This document shows, in pieces, positions 23,240 to 31,660 of a stretch of 64,000 bases of DNA. A program made the translations under genes and the position numbers. Positions within the stretch are counted from its first letter, which is position 1, and each line of letters opens with the position of its first letter. Source of the DNA: Paenibacillus silvae (GTDB lineage: Bacteria; Bacillota; Bacilli; Paenibacillales; Paenibacillaceae); contig NZ_BMFU01000004.1 of the NCBI RefSeq assembly GCF_014639235.1, positions 241,222 to 305,221 on the forward strand. Reading direction: 5' to 3'. The notes below the pieces were generated by a model. It was given only the letters and a program-made list of their open reading frames with translations. It did not search any database and had not been told where the DNA came from.

Positions 23240-24931
23240 TTAGGAGGCAGCCGTTACTGTAATATTATCAATATTCGGTCCTTCAGTACCTGTGGTAACG
23301 ATTCGAAGGGTATTTACACCCGCATTCATAGGAACCTGAATGGTTTTCTCACTCCAGGTGGACCAGCTTCCTGTTGCAGTGAAGGGTTCATTGCTAAGCA
23401 CTTTGGTGCCATTTACGTAGATGTCCAGATTACGAGTGCCACTCTCCTGGGCGTAACGGAACTTTACGTTTTTGGTACCTGTTACCGTATTGTTGATGTT
23501 ATTCCATTGAATGGCCGAGCCTGTATACGCGTTAAAGTTCACATATCCTGATCCCGTAAATCCCGGGTAAAGTGTTTCGATGACTGCATCTGTCAACGTT
23601 GTTCCCGTCTCGGCTTCATATGTGGTGCCAGTGCCCACATTCCCGCCTCCATTGCCACCAGAGAGATTAGCAACAAATGTAGTTACACTCTGTGCAGGAA
23701 GCTGAGCTGTGAACGCGCCATTGGAAACATTAATAGGTGCAAGACTTGCCAGATTACGGCTGCTGTCCGTCACATACGAGGATACAGTGGAGGCATTGCC
23801 ATTTTGCAGCACAAACCGCTGGCTGGTTGCCGAAGTACCACGGTTAATTGCTACGATAACTACTTTGTTATCTCCCTTATAAGCCGAAACGTAAGTGTTG
23901 GTATCCGGGTTTTTGGTTGCATCTACACGAACATAGCCTGGACGAACAAATTTGGAGAAATGGGCCATATTGTAACCACGTTTACTGATCGTGCCATCTT
24001 CCTTCATCGGTCCGTATTGTCTGCGGATATACCACCATACATAAGCTTGGAAATCGCCTTCCACCATAGCGCTATGCATGTGGTACGATACGTCCAGAGC
24101 CTCTGGCCAGCGGTCTGCGGAATTGTTGTCACTGTTAGGGTAATACACTTCTGTCATCCAAAGCTCCTTGCCGGCCCCTTTTTGTTTGAAGAGCGGGTAT
24201 GCAAAATCCTTGATCTGGGTTCCGTAGGTATGTGCTCCGAGAATGTCCATATTGGCAAGAGCCTGCGGATCATTCAAGATCGGATCAGACATATTTTTGA
24301 GATACTGGAAGGACTCTGGAGCCATAACCTTGGTATTATTAATGGACCCCGCGTTTTCCTTCATGAAGCGCAGCATTTCTTGTGGTGTCCACCAAGTCCA
24401 GTCATGAGCGTAATCTGGCTCATTTTGTACCGAGATGGCATATAGATTTACACCATTATTTTTCATATAAGTTACAAAGTCGTTCAAATGCTGGGCATAT
24501 GCGGCATATTTGTCGTATTTCAGGCGCTTGGCATTAGTATCTCCGTTGCGGTTAAAGGTTTCAACCATGTCACTCGGAGGGTTCCATGGGGAGGCGAATA
24601 CAATAGCCCCTTTTTCAATGGCACGTTTCGCCGTGGCGACTTCCCGAGACCAGTTATTTCTATCGGGATCGACGTAGATTCGGAGTACCGAGAAGCCTAA
24701 CTGGTTCTGATCATTCCCGAAAGCGGTTTCACGTTGTGCCGCAGTAAGGTCACCAATCCATGCTGGATGGTTGATACCGCCAAAACCTTTAATGAGCTGC
24801 TTTTCAGAGGCCAGATTGATGTTGGCATCACTTGCTGCTGACACGTTGGTAGGTGTTAACATAAGCGGCAGTGCGGTCAAGCAGGCCAATAAAAGATTGG
24901 CAGATTTTTTTAATTTCAATCTCATTTTCAT
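23240..24931 (-). CDS. xynC: Secreted GH30_8 glucuronoxylanase with C-terminal CBM
   Basis: The 563-residue precursor has a signal peptide ending near NVSAASD. The GH30 catalytic barrel starts QLIKGFGGINHPAW; the acid/base Glu is in SVQNEPDYAHDW and the nucleophile Glu in ELWMTEVYYPNSD. The segment YVWWYIRRQYGPMKEDG contains the Arg/Tyr cluster that binds methylglucuronate in XynC of B. subtilis, so cleavage should be directed by glucuronate side chains. A Gly-rich linker (GGNGGGNVGTG) leads to an extra CBM of about 125 residues absent from B. subtilis XynC (about 420 residues, from memory). GAGGAGGG precedes the ATG at 24931. It forms a likely xynC-xynD operon. Confidence 0.94.
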   Translation of the reverse strand: MKMRLKLKKSANLLLACLTALPLMLTPTNVSAASDANINLASEKQLIKGFGGINHPAWIGDLTAAQRETAFGNDQNQLGFSVLRIYVDPDRNNWSREVATAKRAIEKGAIVFASPWNPPSDMVETFNRNGDTNAKRLKYDKYAAYAQHLNDFVTYMKNNGVNLYAISVQNEPDYAHDWTWWTPQEMLRFMKENAGSINNTKVMAPESFQYLKNMSDPILNDPQALANMDILGAHTYGTQIKDFAYPLFKQKGAGKELWMTEVYYPNSDNNSADRWPEALDVSYHMHSAMVEGDFQAYVWWYIRRQYGPMKEDGTISKRGYNMAHFSKFVRPGYVRVDATKNPDTNTYVSAYKGDNKVVIVAINRGTSATSQRFVLQNGNASTVSSYVTDSSRNLASLAPINVSNGAFTAQLPAQSVTTFVANLSGGNGGGNVGTGTTYEAETGTTLTDAVIETLYPGFTGSGYVNFNAYTGSAIQWNNINNTVTGTKNVKFRYAQESGTRNLDIYVNGTKVLSNEPFTATGSWSTWSEKTIQVPMNAGVNTLRIVTTGTEGPNIDNITVTAAS

Positions 24932-25191
24932 TCTTTACCCTCCTCAAATTGATTGTTACTTCAAAAGCTGATCAAGAAAAACATCCGAATGCTTGCTTGG
25001 CAGCAATATAAGTCTTCACAATCACTTCCTCTCCATAGTGTAACTCGTAATGTTGGTGTTGATTTGAAAATTTTACCATATAATGACGATGAAAAATACC
25101 CTGCAAATTGCAGTTCTATGTAAAATTTTCACTTTTTTTGTAGTAGAAGAGACGTAGAAGTGTAAAATCGACAAAATAAATATGATCAGAC

Positions 25192-25234
25192 ATATGTCAA
25201 CCGGTTGACATATCATATTAAGACCGCTTATGAT
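25192..25234 (+). promoter_or_regulatory. LacI-type operator and promoter of the sugar ABC operon
   Basis: A perfect 22-bp palindrome at 25192-25213, core TGTCAACCGGTTGACA, overlaps a TTGACA -35 (25205-25210). TATGAT (25229-25234) lies 18 nt downstream. An identical core lies before the esterase gene. Confidence 0.8.
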
Positions 25235-25249
25235 AAAGCTGCATTCGAA

Positions 25250-25264
25250 ATGTATGCGCATTCA
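25250..25264 (+). promoter_or_regulatory. Candidate catabolite-responsive element (cre)
   Basis: ATGTATGCGCATTCA fits the relaxed cre consensus WTGNAANCGNWNNCW with one mismatch, at the position of the transcription start of the ABC operon. Confidence 0.35.
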
Positions 25265-25292
25265 TAACAAACACCAGGGGGGAAGTTGAGAC

Positions 25293-26639
25293 ATGAAAAA
25301 GAAATGGGTACCGTTTGTTGGCGTATTGTTAATGATGTTGATTATCACAGCCTGTTCACAAGGCAAGACAACAGAATCTTCATCTCAGGGTTCAGGCAAG
25401 GAGGCAGATGAGTCTTCCAAGGAGGTCAAACTGACCTTTTTTAACACCTCTGCTGAAGTCAACGGTGTGTTTGAGAAGCTGTTTAAAACGTATCATGAGC
25501 AGCATCCGAATGTGACCATTGAGCTGATTCCAACCCCGATTGGTGGAGCGCAGCTGGAGAAGTTCCAATCCTTGCTTGCATCAGGCAATCCGGCAACGAT
25601 TGCGAATCTGGATGCAGGCACTATTTTGCAATATAAAGATAAATTCCTCAATCTGGATTCCGAAAAGGCAACATATGAAGGGTTGACCAAACCAGGAGCG
25701 GTGGATGGAGCACTGCTGGACGGTCAATTTCTCGGCATCCCGTGGACAGCACAGGGGTACGGACTTTTGTATAACAAACGTGTAGTGGAAGAGGCATTGG
25801 GTGGTTCCTTTGATCCAGCCAGTATCAAAACCCGTGACGATCTGGAGGCTGTATTCAAAAAGGTAGTGGCCGCAGGTAAAGCACCGGTTATGCTTCATGG
25901 TGCAGACTGGTCACTCGGAGCTCATTATCTGGGACTGACGTATTCCCTGCAATCCAGCAATGTGGAAGACAATCGCAAATTCGTAAAGGACCTTGAGAAT
26001 GGAACAGCGAAGCTTGCAGACAATGCTGCTTATAACGGATTGATGGATACCTTTGATCTGATGAAAAAATATAATGCACGCAGCAAAGACCCGCTGGTGG
26101 CAGATTACACTAAAGACAGCACCGATTTTGCCAAAGGCGAGGCCGCTTTTTATTTCATGGGTGACTGGACTTGGGCTGTTATTGGCAATCTGGAAGGACG
26201 CGACAAGGAATTCGGTATTGTGCCGGTGCCAATTAGCAACAACCCGGAGGATTACGGCAATACACAAGTGGCCTACAGCGAACCAAAGCTGTTTGCGATT
26301 GATAACTCTGGTTCCACCGAGGCGCAGCAGGCTGCAGCCAAAGAGTTCATTCAGTGGATGGTCACTAGTGATGAAGGGCAGGATGCGATTGTAGCGCAGA
26401 TGGGCCTGGCTTTACCTTACAAAGATGTCAAAGTGAAAAGCAGCAACATTTTATCCGAAGCAGTGGGCAGTTTTGTAGATCAAGGTAAAGTGGTGAATAT
26501 CAGTGTGATTAACTATCTTCCGCAGGATTATTGGGCGAAAACAGGTGCGTCCATGCAGAAATATCTTGCCGGTGTAATTGATCGTAAAGGATTGACAGAT
26601 GAAGTGCAGGCGTATTGGGCCAGCCAGGCAGGAAAATAA
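25293..26639 (+). CDS. Sugar ABC transporter substrate-binding lipoprotein
   Basis: The 448-residue precursor has a lipoprotein signal (VPFVGVLLMMLIITACSQGK, lipobox Cys about residue 21) followed by a Ser/Glu-rich tether. The type-2 periplasmic-binding fold starts VKLTFFNTSAEVNGVFEKLFKTYHEQHPNVTIELI, as in CUT1 family 1 proteins (MalE/MsmE-like). It captures an oligosaccharide outside the cell for the two permeases downstream. The ligand is not readable from sequence; the neighbourhood (sucrose phosphorylase, fructokinase, xylanases) makes sucrose or a xylan fragment the leading options. No ATPase gene is nearby, so a shared MsmK-type ATPase is presumed. Confidence 0.9.
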   Translation: MKKKWVPFVGVLLMMLIITACSQGKTTESSSQGSGKEADESSKEVKLTFFNTSAEVNGVFEKLFKTYHEQHPNVTIELIPTPIGGAQLEKFQSLLASGNPATIANLDAGTILQYKDKFLNLDSEKATYEGLTKPGAVDGALLDGQFLGIPWTAQGYGLLYNKRVVEEALGGSFDPASIKTRDDLEAVFKKVVAAGKAPVMLHGADWSLGAHYLGLTYSLQSSNVEDNRKFVKDLENGTAKLADNAAYNGLMDTFDLMKKYNARSKDPLVADYTKDSTDFAKGEAAFYFMGDWTWAVIGNLEGRDKEFGIVPVPISNNPEDYGNTQVAYSEPKLFAIDNSGSTEAQQAAAKEFIQWMVTSDEGQDAIVAQMGLALPYKDVKVKSSNILSEAVGSFVDQGKVVNISVINYLPQDYWAKTGASMQKYLAGVIDRKGLTDEVQAYWASQAGK

Positions 26640-26660
26640 ACCATTAACCCGCTGGAAAGA

Positions 26661-26697
26661 GGATGTGCACCCGGTTCGAGGGGCACATCCTTCCTTC
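26661..26697 (+). terminator. Intercistronic hairpin between binding-protein and permease genes
   Basis: GGATGTGC (26661-26668) pairs with GCACATCC (26683-26690), extended by CCC/GGG after a bulge and followed by TTCCTTC. It is probably a partial terminator or mRNA stabiliser. Confidence 0.7.
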
Positions 26698-26733
26698 ATC
26701 AAGACATAGCCAAGGGATGCACAGGAGGTCAAC

Positions 26734-27615
26734 ATGGATAGAAAAATACGATTGCGAAATGCGGGAACCTTCCTGCTGTTTGGAGGTCCTTCCGTTATCG
26801 CTTTTCTCGCAGTGGTTGTGATCCCGTTTATCGTCGGACTATATCTTACGTTTACGAATTGGGATGTTCGTACAGGAGATAACAGCTTTATCGGCTTATC
26901 GAATTATATTGCGGTTTGGCAGGATACCGTGTTCTGGACTCAGTTATGGTTCACGCTCAAGTATGTGTTTTTCACCGTCATTATTGCCAATGCGGTCGCT
27001 TTTTTTATCGCGCTGGCGCTGACAGGCGGCGGAAGAGGAGAGCAATGGCTGCGTACAGGTTTTTTCACACCGAATCTGATTGGCGGTATTATTCTCGGGT
27101 ATTTGTGGCAAACATTATTCTCGCAGGTACTGCCTTATCTGGGTGAAAAGTACGGCTGGTCCTGGTTCGAAACCTCCTGGCTAACGAACACGGATACAGC
27201 CTTCTGGGCACTGGTTATCACAACTTCATGGCAGCTTATTGGTTATTTGATGATTATTTATATTGCGGGCTTTGCCGGGGTCCCGAATGATGTACTGGAA
27301 GCCGCCAGCATTGACGGGGCGAGCCGTATGGCAACAATCCGCCGCATTATGCTGCCGCTGACCATTCCGGCGATCGTCATTTGTGTGTTTATTTCGATTT
27401 CACGTTCCTTTCTTACCTATGATATCAACCTTGCGCTTACCAAAGGCGGCCCCTTTAACTCCACGGAGCTGGCGACGTATCATATCGTGCAGAAGGCGTT
27501 TTTGTCCAACCAATACGGGGTTGGTCAGGCAGAGGCTGTGGTGCTGTTTGCGGTAGTGGCAATTATTGCGCTGACACAATCGTATCTGCTGAAGAGACTG
27601 GAGGTTGAATCCTGA
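26734..27615 (+). CDS. Sugar ABC transporter permease (MalF/UgpA type)
   Basis: The 293-residue membrane protein has six predicted helices. The EAA loop that docks the ATPase is DVLEAASIDGASRMATIRRIMLPLTIPAI. CUT1 permeases work as heterodimers, here with the product of the next gene. The start ATG has AGGAGG upstream, and the stop shares one base with the next ATG (TGATG). The short N-terminal tail lacks the extra helices of MalF, as usual in Firmicutes. Confidence 0.93.
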   Translation: MDRKIRLRNAGTFLLFGGPSVIAFLAVVVIPFIVGLYLTFTNWDVRTGDNSFIGLSNYIAVWQDTVFWTQLWFTLKYVFFTVIIANAVAFFIALALTGGGRGEQWLRTGFFTPNLIGGIILGYLWQTLFSQVLPYLGEKYGWSWFETSWLTNTDTAFWALVITTSWQLIGYLMIIYIAGFAGVPNDVLEAASIDGASRMATIRRIMLPLTIPAIVICVFISISRSFLTYDINLALTKGGPFNSTELATYHIVQKAFLSNQYGVGQAEAVVLFAVVAIIALTQSYLLKRLEVES

Positions 27616-28439
27616 TGACCAATCGTGCATTCCTTCCGTCACTGAAGAAAATATTGTTGTATGTATTGTTATTTGTATTTTTAACACCGTTTTTGCTGAT
27701 CATTATGAACTCGTTCAAGTCCACCCAGCAATTTGTAGAGAATCCGTTATCCTTGCCAACGGGCTTTCAATTGAACAACTATGTTAGTGCATTCGACAAT
27801 ATGAATTTTCTGGACGGGTTCCTGAACTCGCTGCTGATTACTGTTGGTTCAGTGGTGTTAATACTGTTTTTTTCCTCGATGACTGGATATTTGTTTGTAC
27901 GCTTCAAATGGCGCATCAACAGCATTTTTTTCTATGCGATGCTGGCTTCGCTGGCACTGCCGTTTCAGGTATTAATGATTCCGCTAGTGATGCTGTATGG
28001 CAACATGAGCTTGCTTGATTCCAAGCTGACATTGCTTTTTATGTACCTTGGCTTTGGTGTTCCGTTCGGTGTATTTACATTCCATGGCTTCATCAAGGGC
28101 ATCCCGTTTGAGCTTGAGGAATCGGCATTTATCGAGGGTAGCTCCCGGATGCGTACATTCTTTCAGATTGTGTTGCCTCTGCTAAGACCTGTTTTTGTTA
28201 CCTTGATTGTGCTTGACGTCCTGTGGATCTGGAATGACTACCTGCTGCCAAGTCTGGTGCTGTTATCCCCGGAACACAAAACGCTGCCGCTCTCGACCTA
28301 CAACTTCTTCTCGTCCTACTCGGTGGATTATGCACCGCTTATGGCTGGACTAATTATGACCATTATCCCGGTATTAATCATGTATTTGCTTTTGCAAAAG
28401 CAGATTATCAAGGGGATCACAGAGGGAGCTCTGAAGTAG
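27615..28439 (+). CDS. Sugar ABC transporter permease (MalG/UgpE type)
   Basis: The 274-residue, six-helix partner permease begins with a basic N-terminus and a helix (ILLYVLLFVFLTPFLLIIMNSFKS). The EAA loop reads FELEESAFIEGSSRMRTFFQIVLPLLRPV, with Glu-Ser in place of the usual Glu-Ala-Ala. The C-terminal QKQIIKGITEGALK is the standard CUT1 ending. Its TGATG junction with the previous gene implies coupled synthesis. The lacI gene follows after 76 nt. Confidence 0.93.
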   Translation: MTNRAFLPSLKKILLYVLLFVFLTPFLLIIMNSFKSTQQFVENPLSLPTGFQLNNYVSAFDNMNFLDGFLNSLLITVGSVVLILFFSSMTGYLFVRFKWRINSIFFYAMLASLALPFQVLMIPLVMLYGNMSLLDSKLTLLFMYLGFGVPFGVFTFHGFIKGIPFELEESAFIEGSSRMRTFFQIVLPLLRPVFVTLIVLDVLWIWNDYLLPSLVLLSPEHKTLPLSTYNFFSSYSVDYAPLMAGLIMTIIPVLIMYLLLQKQIIKGITEGALK

Positions 28440-28515
28440 GGTCGGGGTGGCCTGGAGTGAAATACATGAGATTTAAGCTTATAATGGATTAAAAAAAGCA
28501 AGGTGGTTAATCGTT

Positions 28516-29505
28516 ATGCCCAAGATTGATGATGTTGCCAGGCAAGCGGGAGTGTCGGTCACAACCGTGTCCCGTGTATTGAACAACCGAGGTTATATTA
28601 GCGAAGAAACTCGCGAAAAGGTTTACCGTGTGATGAAGGAACTTGATTATCAGCCTAACGAGATGGCCCGGGCGTTATTTCGCAGAAAATCCAATATGAT
28701 CGGTTTGATTATTCCCGATGTGTCTCATCCTTTTTTCAGTGAAATGACCTATCATTTGGAGTATTATGCGGATAAAGCGGGATATAAGCTGCTCTTATGC
28801 AATTCCAATCGGGATGTTCGCAAAGAGAGCAAATATATGGATATGCTGAAGAAAAACAAGGTCGACGCCATTATTACAGGCAGCTCTTTACTTGAAGTGG
28901 AGCATTATCTCAATCTGAATTTGCCTATCGTTTCACTGGATCGTGAAGTGGCAGACGATATTCCTGTCGTTTCCTCGGATAACGAGATGGGGGGCAGGCT
29001 GGCTACGCAGCTGCTGCTAGAGAAGAATTGTAAACAGCCGGCTTTTCTCTATCGAGGCATTGGTGGCCCGCACCATGTAGCTTTACTCGCTAACGGGAGG
29101 GCTCAGGGCTATGAAGAAGTGATGCGCAGCGCGGGAATTGAACCTATTCATCTGCAGCTCGATGCTGCCGCCAAGGAGGAGCAGGAGATTCAGGAAGAAA
29201 TCATGCGTTTTCTGGAGGAGCATCCAGCCGTGGATGGCATTTTTGCAAGCAGTGATGTTATTGCTGCGGAAGCTTTGCAGGCCTCCCGACAGGCAGGGAA
29301 GCGTGTACCTGAGGATATGCGAATTATCGGCTATGATGATGTCAAGATAGCATCGCTGCTTAGCCCACGCTTGAGCAGTGTAAGTCAGCCGATTCAGGCG
29401 ATGGCTGAACGAATTATCGAGCTTGTGGTCAAACAAATTAAAGGAGAAGAAATTTCGGGTACAAACCTGTTTCCGGTGCAGCTGGTAGAACGTGAGACAA
29501 CATAA
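28516..29505 (+). CDS. LacI/PurR-family transcriptional regulator
   Basis: The 329-residue repressor has a classical N-terminal HTH (KIDDVARQAGVSVTTVSRVLNNRGYI), the hinge helix region (YQPNEMARALFRRKSNMIGLIIPD) and a sugar-binding core ending VQLVERETT. Perfect palindromic sites with the LacI-style CCGG centre precede the ABC operon upstream and the esterase gene downstream. It therefore most likely represses both and is itself transcribed from the first. The hinge sequence suits a CCGG- or CG-centred operator. Its inducer is unknown but should be the transported sugar or a product of it. Confidence 0.93.
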   Translation: MPKIDDVARQAGVSVTTVSRVLNNRGYISEETREKVYRVMKELDYQPNEMARALFRRKSNMIGLIIPDVSHPFFSEMTYHLEYYADKAGYKLLLCNSNRDVRKESKYMDMLKKNKVDAIITGSSLLEVEHYLNLNLPIVSLDREVADDIPVVSSDNEMGGRLATQLLLEKNCKQPAFLYRGIGGPHHVALLANGRAQGYEEVMRSAGIEPIHLQLDAAAKEEQEIQEEIMRFLEEHPAVDGIFASSDVIAAEALQASRQAGKRVPEDMRIIGYDDVKIASLLSPRLSSVSQPIQAMAERIIELVVKQIKGEEISGTNLFPVQLVERETT

Positions 29506-29510
29506 GAGGG

Positions 29511-29528
29511 GTGCTTTGCAGAAAGCAC
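29511..29528 (+). other. Short hairpin after the lacI gene
   Basis: GTGCTTT/AAAGCAC has a GCAG loop but no T run. It could be a 3'-end stabiliser. Confidence 0.45.
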
Positions 29529-29543
29529 ACCTTCTGTGCAGTG

Positions 29544-29569
29544 TATATGTCAACCGGTTGACATATAAT
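29544..29569 (+). promoter_or_regulatory. LacI-type operator and -10 of the esterase gene
   Basis: A perfect 24-bp palindrome at 29544-29567 has the same TGTCAACCGGTTGACA core as the ABC operon site. It overlaps a TATAAT (29564-29569), so binding should block the promoter. Confidence 0.8.
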
Positions 29570-29591
29570 TATACGTCAGGAGGATACAGAA

Positions 29592-30560
29592 ATGGATTTT
29601 ATCAATAGAGTTGTTCCAGAACTGCGGGCGGGTCTGCTTGGGCTTACGGTTATTCAGCTACCGGAGGATCTGATGAAAGCGCGGCTCGATGCGGCACCTG
29701 CTGTTCAGGTATCTGATGCTGTAGAGATTGAGGACGTATATATCCGAGGAGGGCACGGAGATGAGCTTCAGCTCCGCATATATACCCCGGTATATACAGA
29801 GCCCACAATAAAAATTACAGAAAGACCGGCGCTGCTTTGGATTCATGGCGGTGGAATGATACTCGGCAGCCCCGAGGGGGATGATCAGCTCTGCGCTGAT
29901 TTTGCGACCCGTGCAGATTGCATCGTCATCTCGCCGAATTATCGGCTAGCGCCCGAGCATCCTTATCCTGCGGGACTTGAGGACTGTTATGCGACGCTGG
30001 AGTGGATATCCACCGAGGCCGAAGCAAGAGGAATCGACCGGAGCCGAATTGCTGTCGGAGGAGCCAGTGCAGGGGGAGGACTGGCCGCGGCGCTTGCCCT
30101 TTTGACGCGGGATCGCCGAGGACCGGAATTATGCTTCCAGATGCCTCTCTATCCGATGCTGGATCATCGGAACGTCACTTCGTCGAGCTATGAAATCACA
30201 CATCCTTCGGTATGGAACCGGGCTCATAATCTGGCGGCATGGGAGATGTATCTCGGTCAGGACATGAAAGCGGATATTCCTGTGTATGCTTCTCCAAGCC
30301 TTGCTGCGGATCTCACAGGTCTTCCTCCTGCTTACATTTGCGTTGGTGAGCTGGACCTTTTTCGGGACGAGATTCTGGATTACGTTGCCCGTCTGGCCAG
30401 AGCAGGTGTTCAGGTGGAGTTTCATCTCTATCCCGGCTGTTATCATGCGTCAGAACATGTTGCTCCCGAAGCGGACAGCAGTAAGCGCATACGAAACGAA
30501 TATATTGGACGTCTGGCTCAAGCTTTGAAGTCTCCAATTCAAAATATAGACAACCGCTGA
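29592..30560 (+). CDS. Alpha/beta hydrolase, HSL-type carboxylesterase
   Basis: The 322-residue protein lacks a signal peptide, so it acts in the cytosol. The oxyanion motif HGGG is in LWIHGGGMILGSPEGDD, the nucleophile Ser in IAVGGASAGGGLAAALAL, the Asp in CVGELDLFRDEILDY and the His in YPGCYHASEH. This is the hormone-sensitive-lipase (family IV) class, which hydrolyses short acyl esters such as acetyl groups. Control by the same operator as the sugar transporter suggests it removes acyl groups from the imported sugar (inference). AGGAGG precedes the ATG. Confidence 0.9.
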   Translation: MDFINRVVPELRAGLLGLTVIQLPEDLMKARLDAAPAVQVSDAVEIEDVYIRGGHGDELQLRIYTPVYTEPTIKITERPALLWIHGGGMILGSPEGDDQLCADFATRADCIVISPNYRLAPEHPYPAGLEDCYATLEWISTEAEARGIDRSRIAVGGASAGGGLAAALALLTRDRRGPELCFQMPLYPMLDHRNVTSSSYEITHPSVWNRAHNLAAWEMYLGQDMKADIPVYASPSLAADLTGLPPAYICVGELDLFRDEILDYVARLARAGVQVEFHLYPGCYHASEHVAPEADSSKRIRNEYIGRLAQALKSPIQNIDNR

Positions 30561-30564
30561 TTTT

Positions 30565-30617
30565 TGAAAAAACAAAACGTTTTACTGAAAGTATCGGACA
30601 GGACATAGCCCTACAAT
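30565..30617 (+). promoter_or_regulatory. 27-nt motif and -10 upstream of the kinase-phosphorylase operon
   Basis: TGAAAAAACA then AACGTTTT and AAAG occupy 30565-30591, with TACAAT at 30612-30617. The motif recurs with 23 of 27 identical bases at 37676-37702. Confidence 0.6.
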
Positions 30618-30682
30618 AAAGTTGTCATTGTCAAATGATAACCTTTGAATGAATACCGTGAAGGATTCGGGGAGGAAACAGG

Positions 30683-31660
30683 ATGTTTGGGCTGGATGAA
30701 AGCATAAAGCTGGAGAGACGATCCAACGATCTCTTGGCCATCGGAGAACTGTTGGTTGATATGATATCCAATGAATATGGTGATCACGCTGGATCAGACG
30801 GGTACACCCGCTTTTTTGGAGGAGCGCCTTCCAACATTGCTATTAATGTCAAGCGGCTCGGGATTCGTTCACGTATCGCTTCAGCAGTTGGAGAGGATGG
30901 ATTTGGCACCTTTCTACTGAGCCGTTTGCAGCAAGCGGGTATGGATACGGATGGCATTAAACGAGTGGGTGAAGCAACAAGCATGGTTGTCGTTAGCAAA
31001 AGCAAATCTACACCGATCCCCATTTTCTATCGGGCGGCCGATTTTCAACTGACCGTGGATGAGGCACTTACAAAATGGCTGCGTGATTCCTCCATCGTTC
31101 ACTTTTCGTGCTGGCCTCTATCCAGGCAGCCCGCCAGAGCAACCATTGAACAGATTATTGCCGAGGCAAGGAAACATCATGTACTGATTGGTTTTGATCC
31201 TAATTTCCACAAGATGATCTGGCAACCCGGGGAAGATGGTGCTGCATATGTACAGTCGATCATCCCGCAGGTGGATGTCATCAAACCGTCCAAGGATGAT
31301 GCGGATCGATTGTTTGGTGAGGCATCTACTGAGCAGCATTTACAGCGCTTTTTGGATCTGGGAGCACGGCTGGTTATTTTGACGTTGGGAGAAGAAGGTG
31401 CCCTGGTTTCCAATGGTGCAGAGACGGTAAAATTTGAGACGTGTGCAACAGAGGTTGTGGATACTACCGGGGCAGGGGATGCGTTCTGGTCCGGTTTTTA
31501 TACCGCGCTCGTCAAGGGATATTCTCTTCGTGAAGCGTTAAAATCAGGTTTTGCCGTGAGTGCGTACAAATTGAAATATCCGGGTGCAATCGTAGAGCTG
31601 CCAGCTCTGGAGTATATTCGAGAACAGTACGGCATGGGAAAGGGTGGACACATTGCTTAA
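30683..31660 (+). CDS. PfkB-family sugar kinase, probable fructokinase
   Basis: The 325-residue enzyme has the N-terminal substrate region LLAIGELLVDM...RFFGGAPSNIAINVKRLG and the C-terminal ATP/anion-hole motif DTTGAGDAFWSGF with the catalytic Asp. Ribokinase-fold fructokinases and 2-keto-3-deoxygluconate kinases look alike. The partner sucrose phosphorylase, which releases fructose, makes fructokinase the likely activity. The last 17 nt overlap the phosphorylase gene, so the two are coupled. GGGGAGG precedes the ATG. Confidence 0.88.
   Translation: MFGLDESIKLERRSNDLLAIGELLVDMISNEYGDHAGSDGYTRFFGGAPSNIAINVKRLGIRSRIASAVGEDGFGTFLLSRLQQAGMDTDGIKRVGEATSMVVVSKSKSTPIPIFYRAADFQLTVDEALTKWLRDSSIVHFSCWPLSRQPARATIEQIIAEARKHHVLIGFDPNFHKMIWQPGEDGAAYVQSIIPQVDVIKPSKDDADRLFGEASTEQHLQRFLDLGARLVILTLGEEGALVSNGAETVKFETCATEVVDTTGAGDAFWSGFYTALVKGYSLREALKSGFAVSAYKLKYPGAIVELPALEYIREQYGMGKGGHIA

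Larger units (their letters stand above)
24932..25292. other. Divergent region between xynC and the sugar ABC operon
   Basis: No gene is visible. It contains the palindromic operator and promoter for the rightward transporter operon, a candidate cre element at 25250-25264, and AT-rich sequence around 25060-25140 likely to hold the leftward xynC promoter. Confidence 0.6.
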
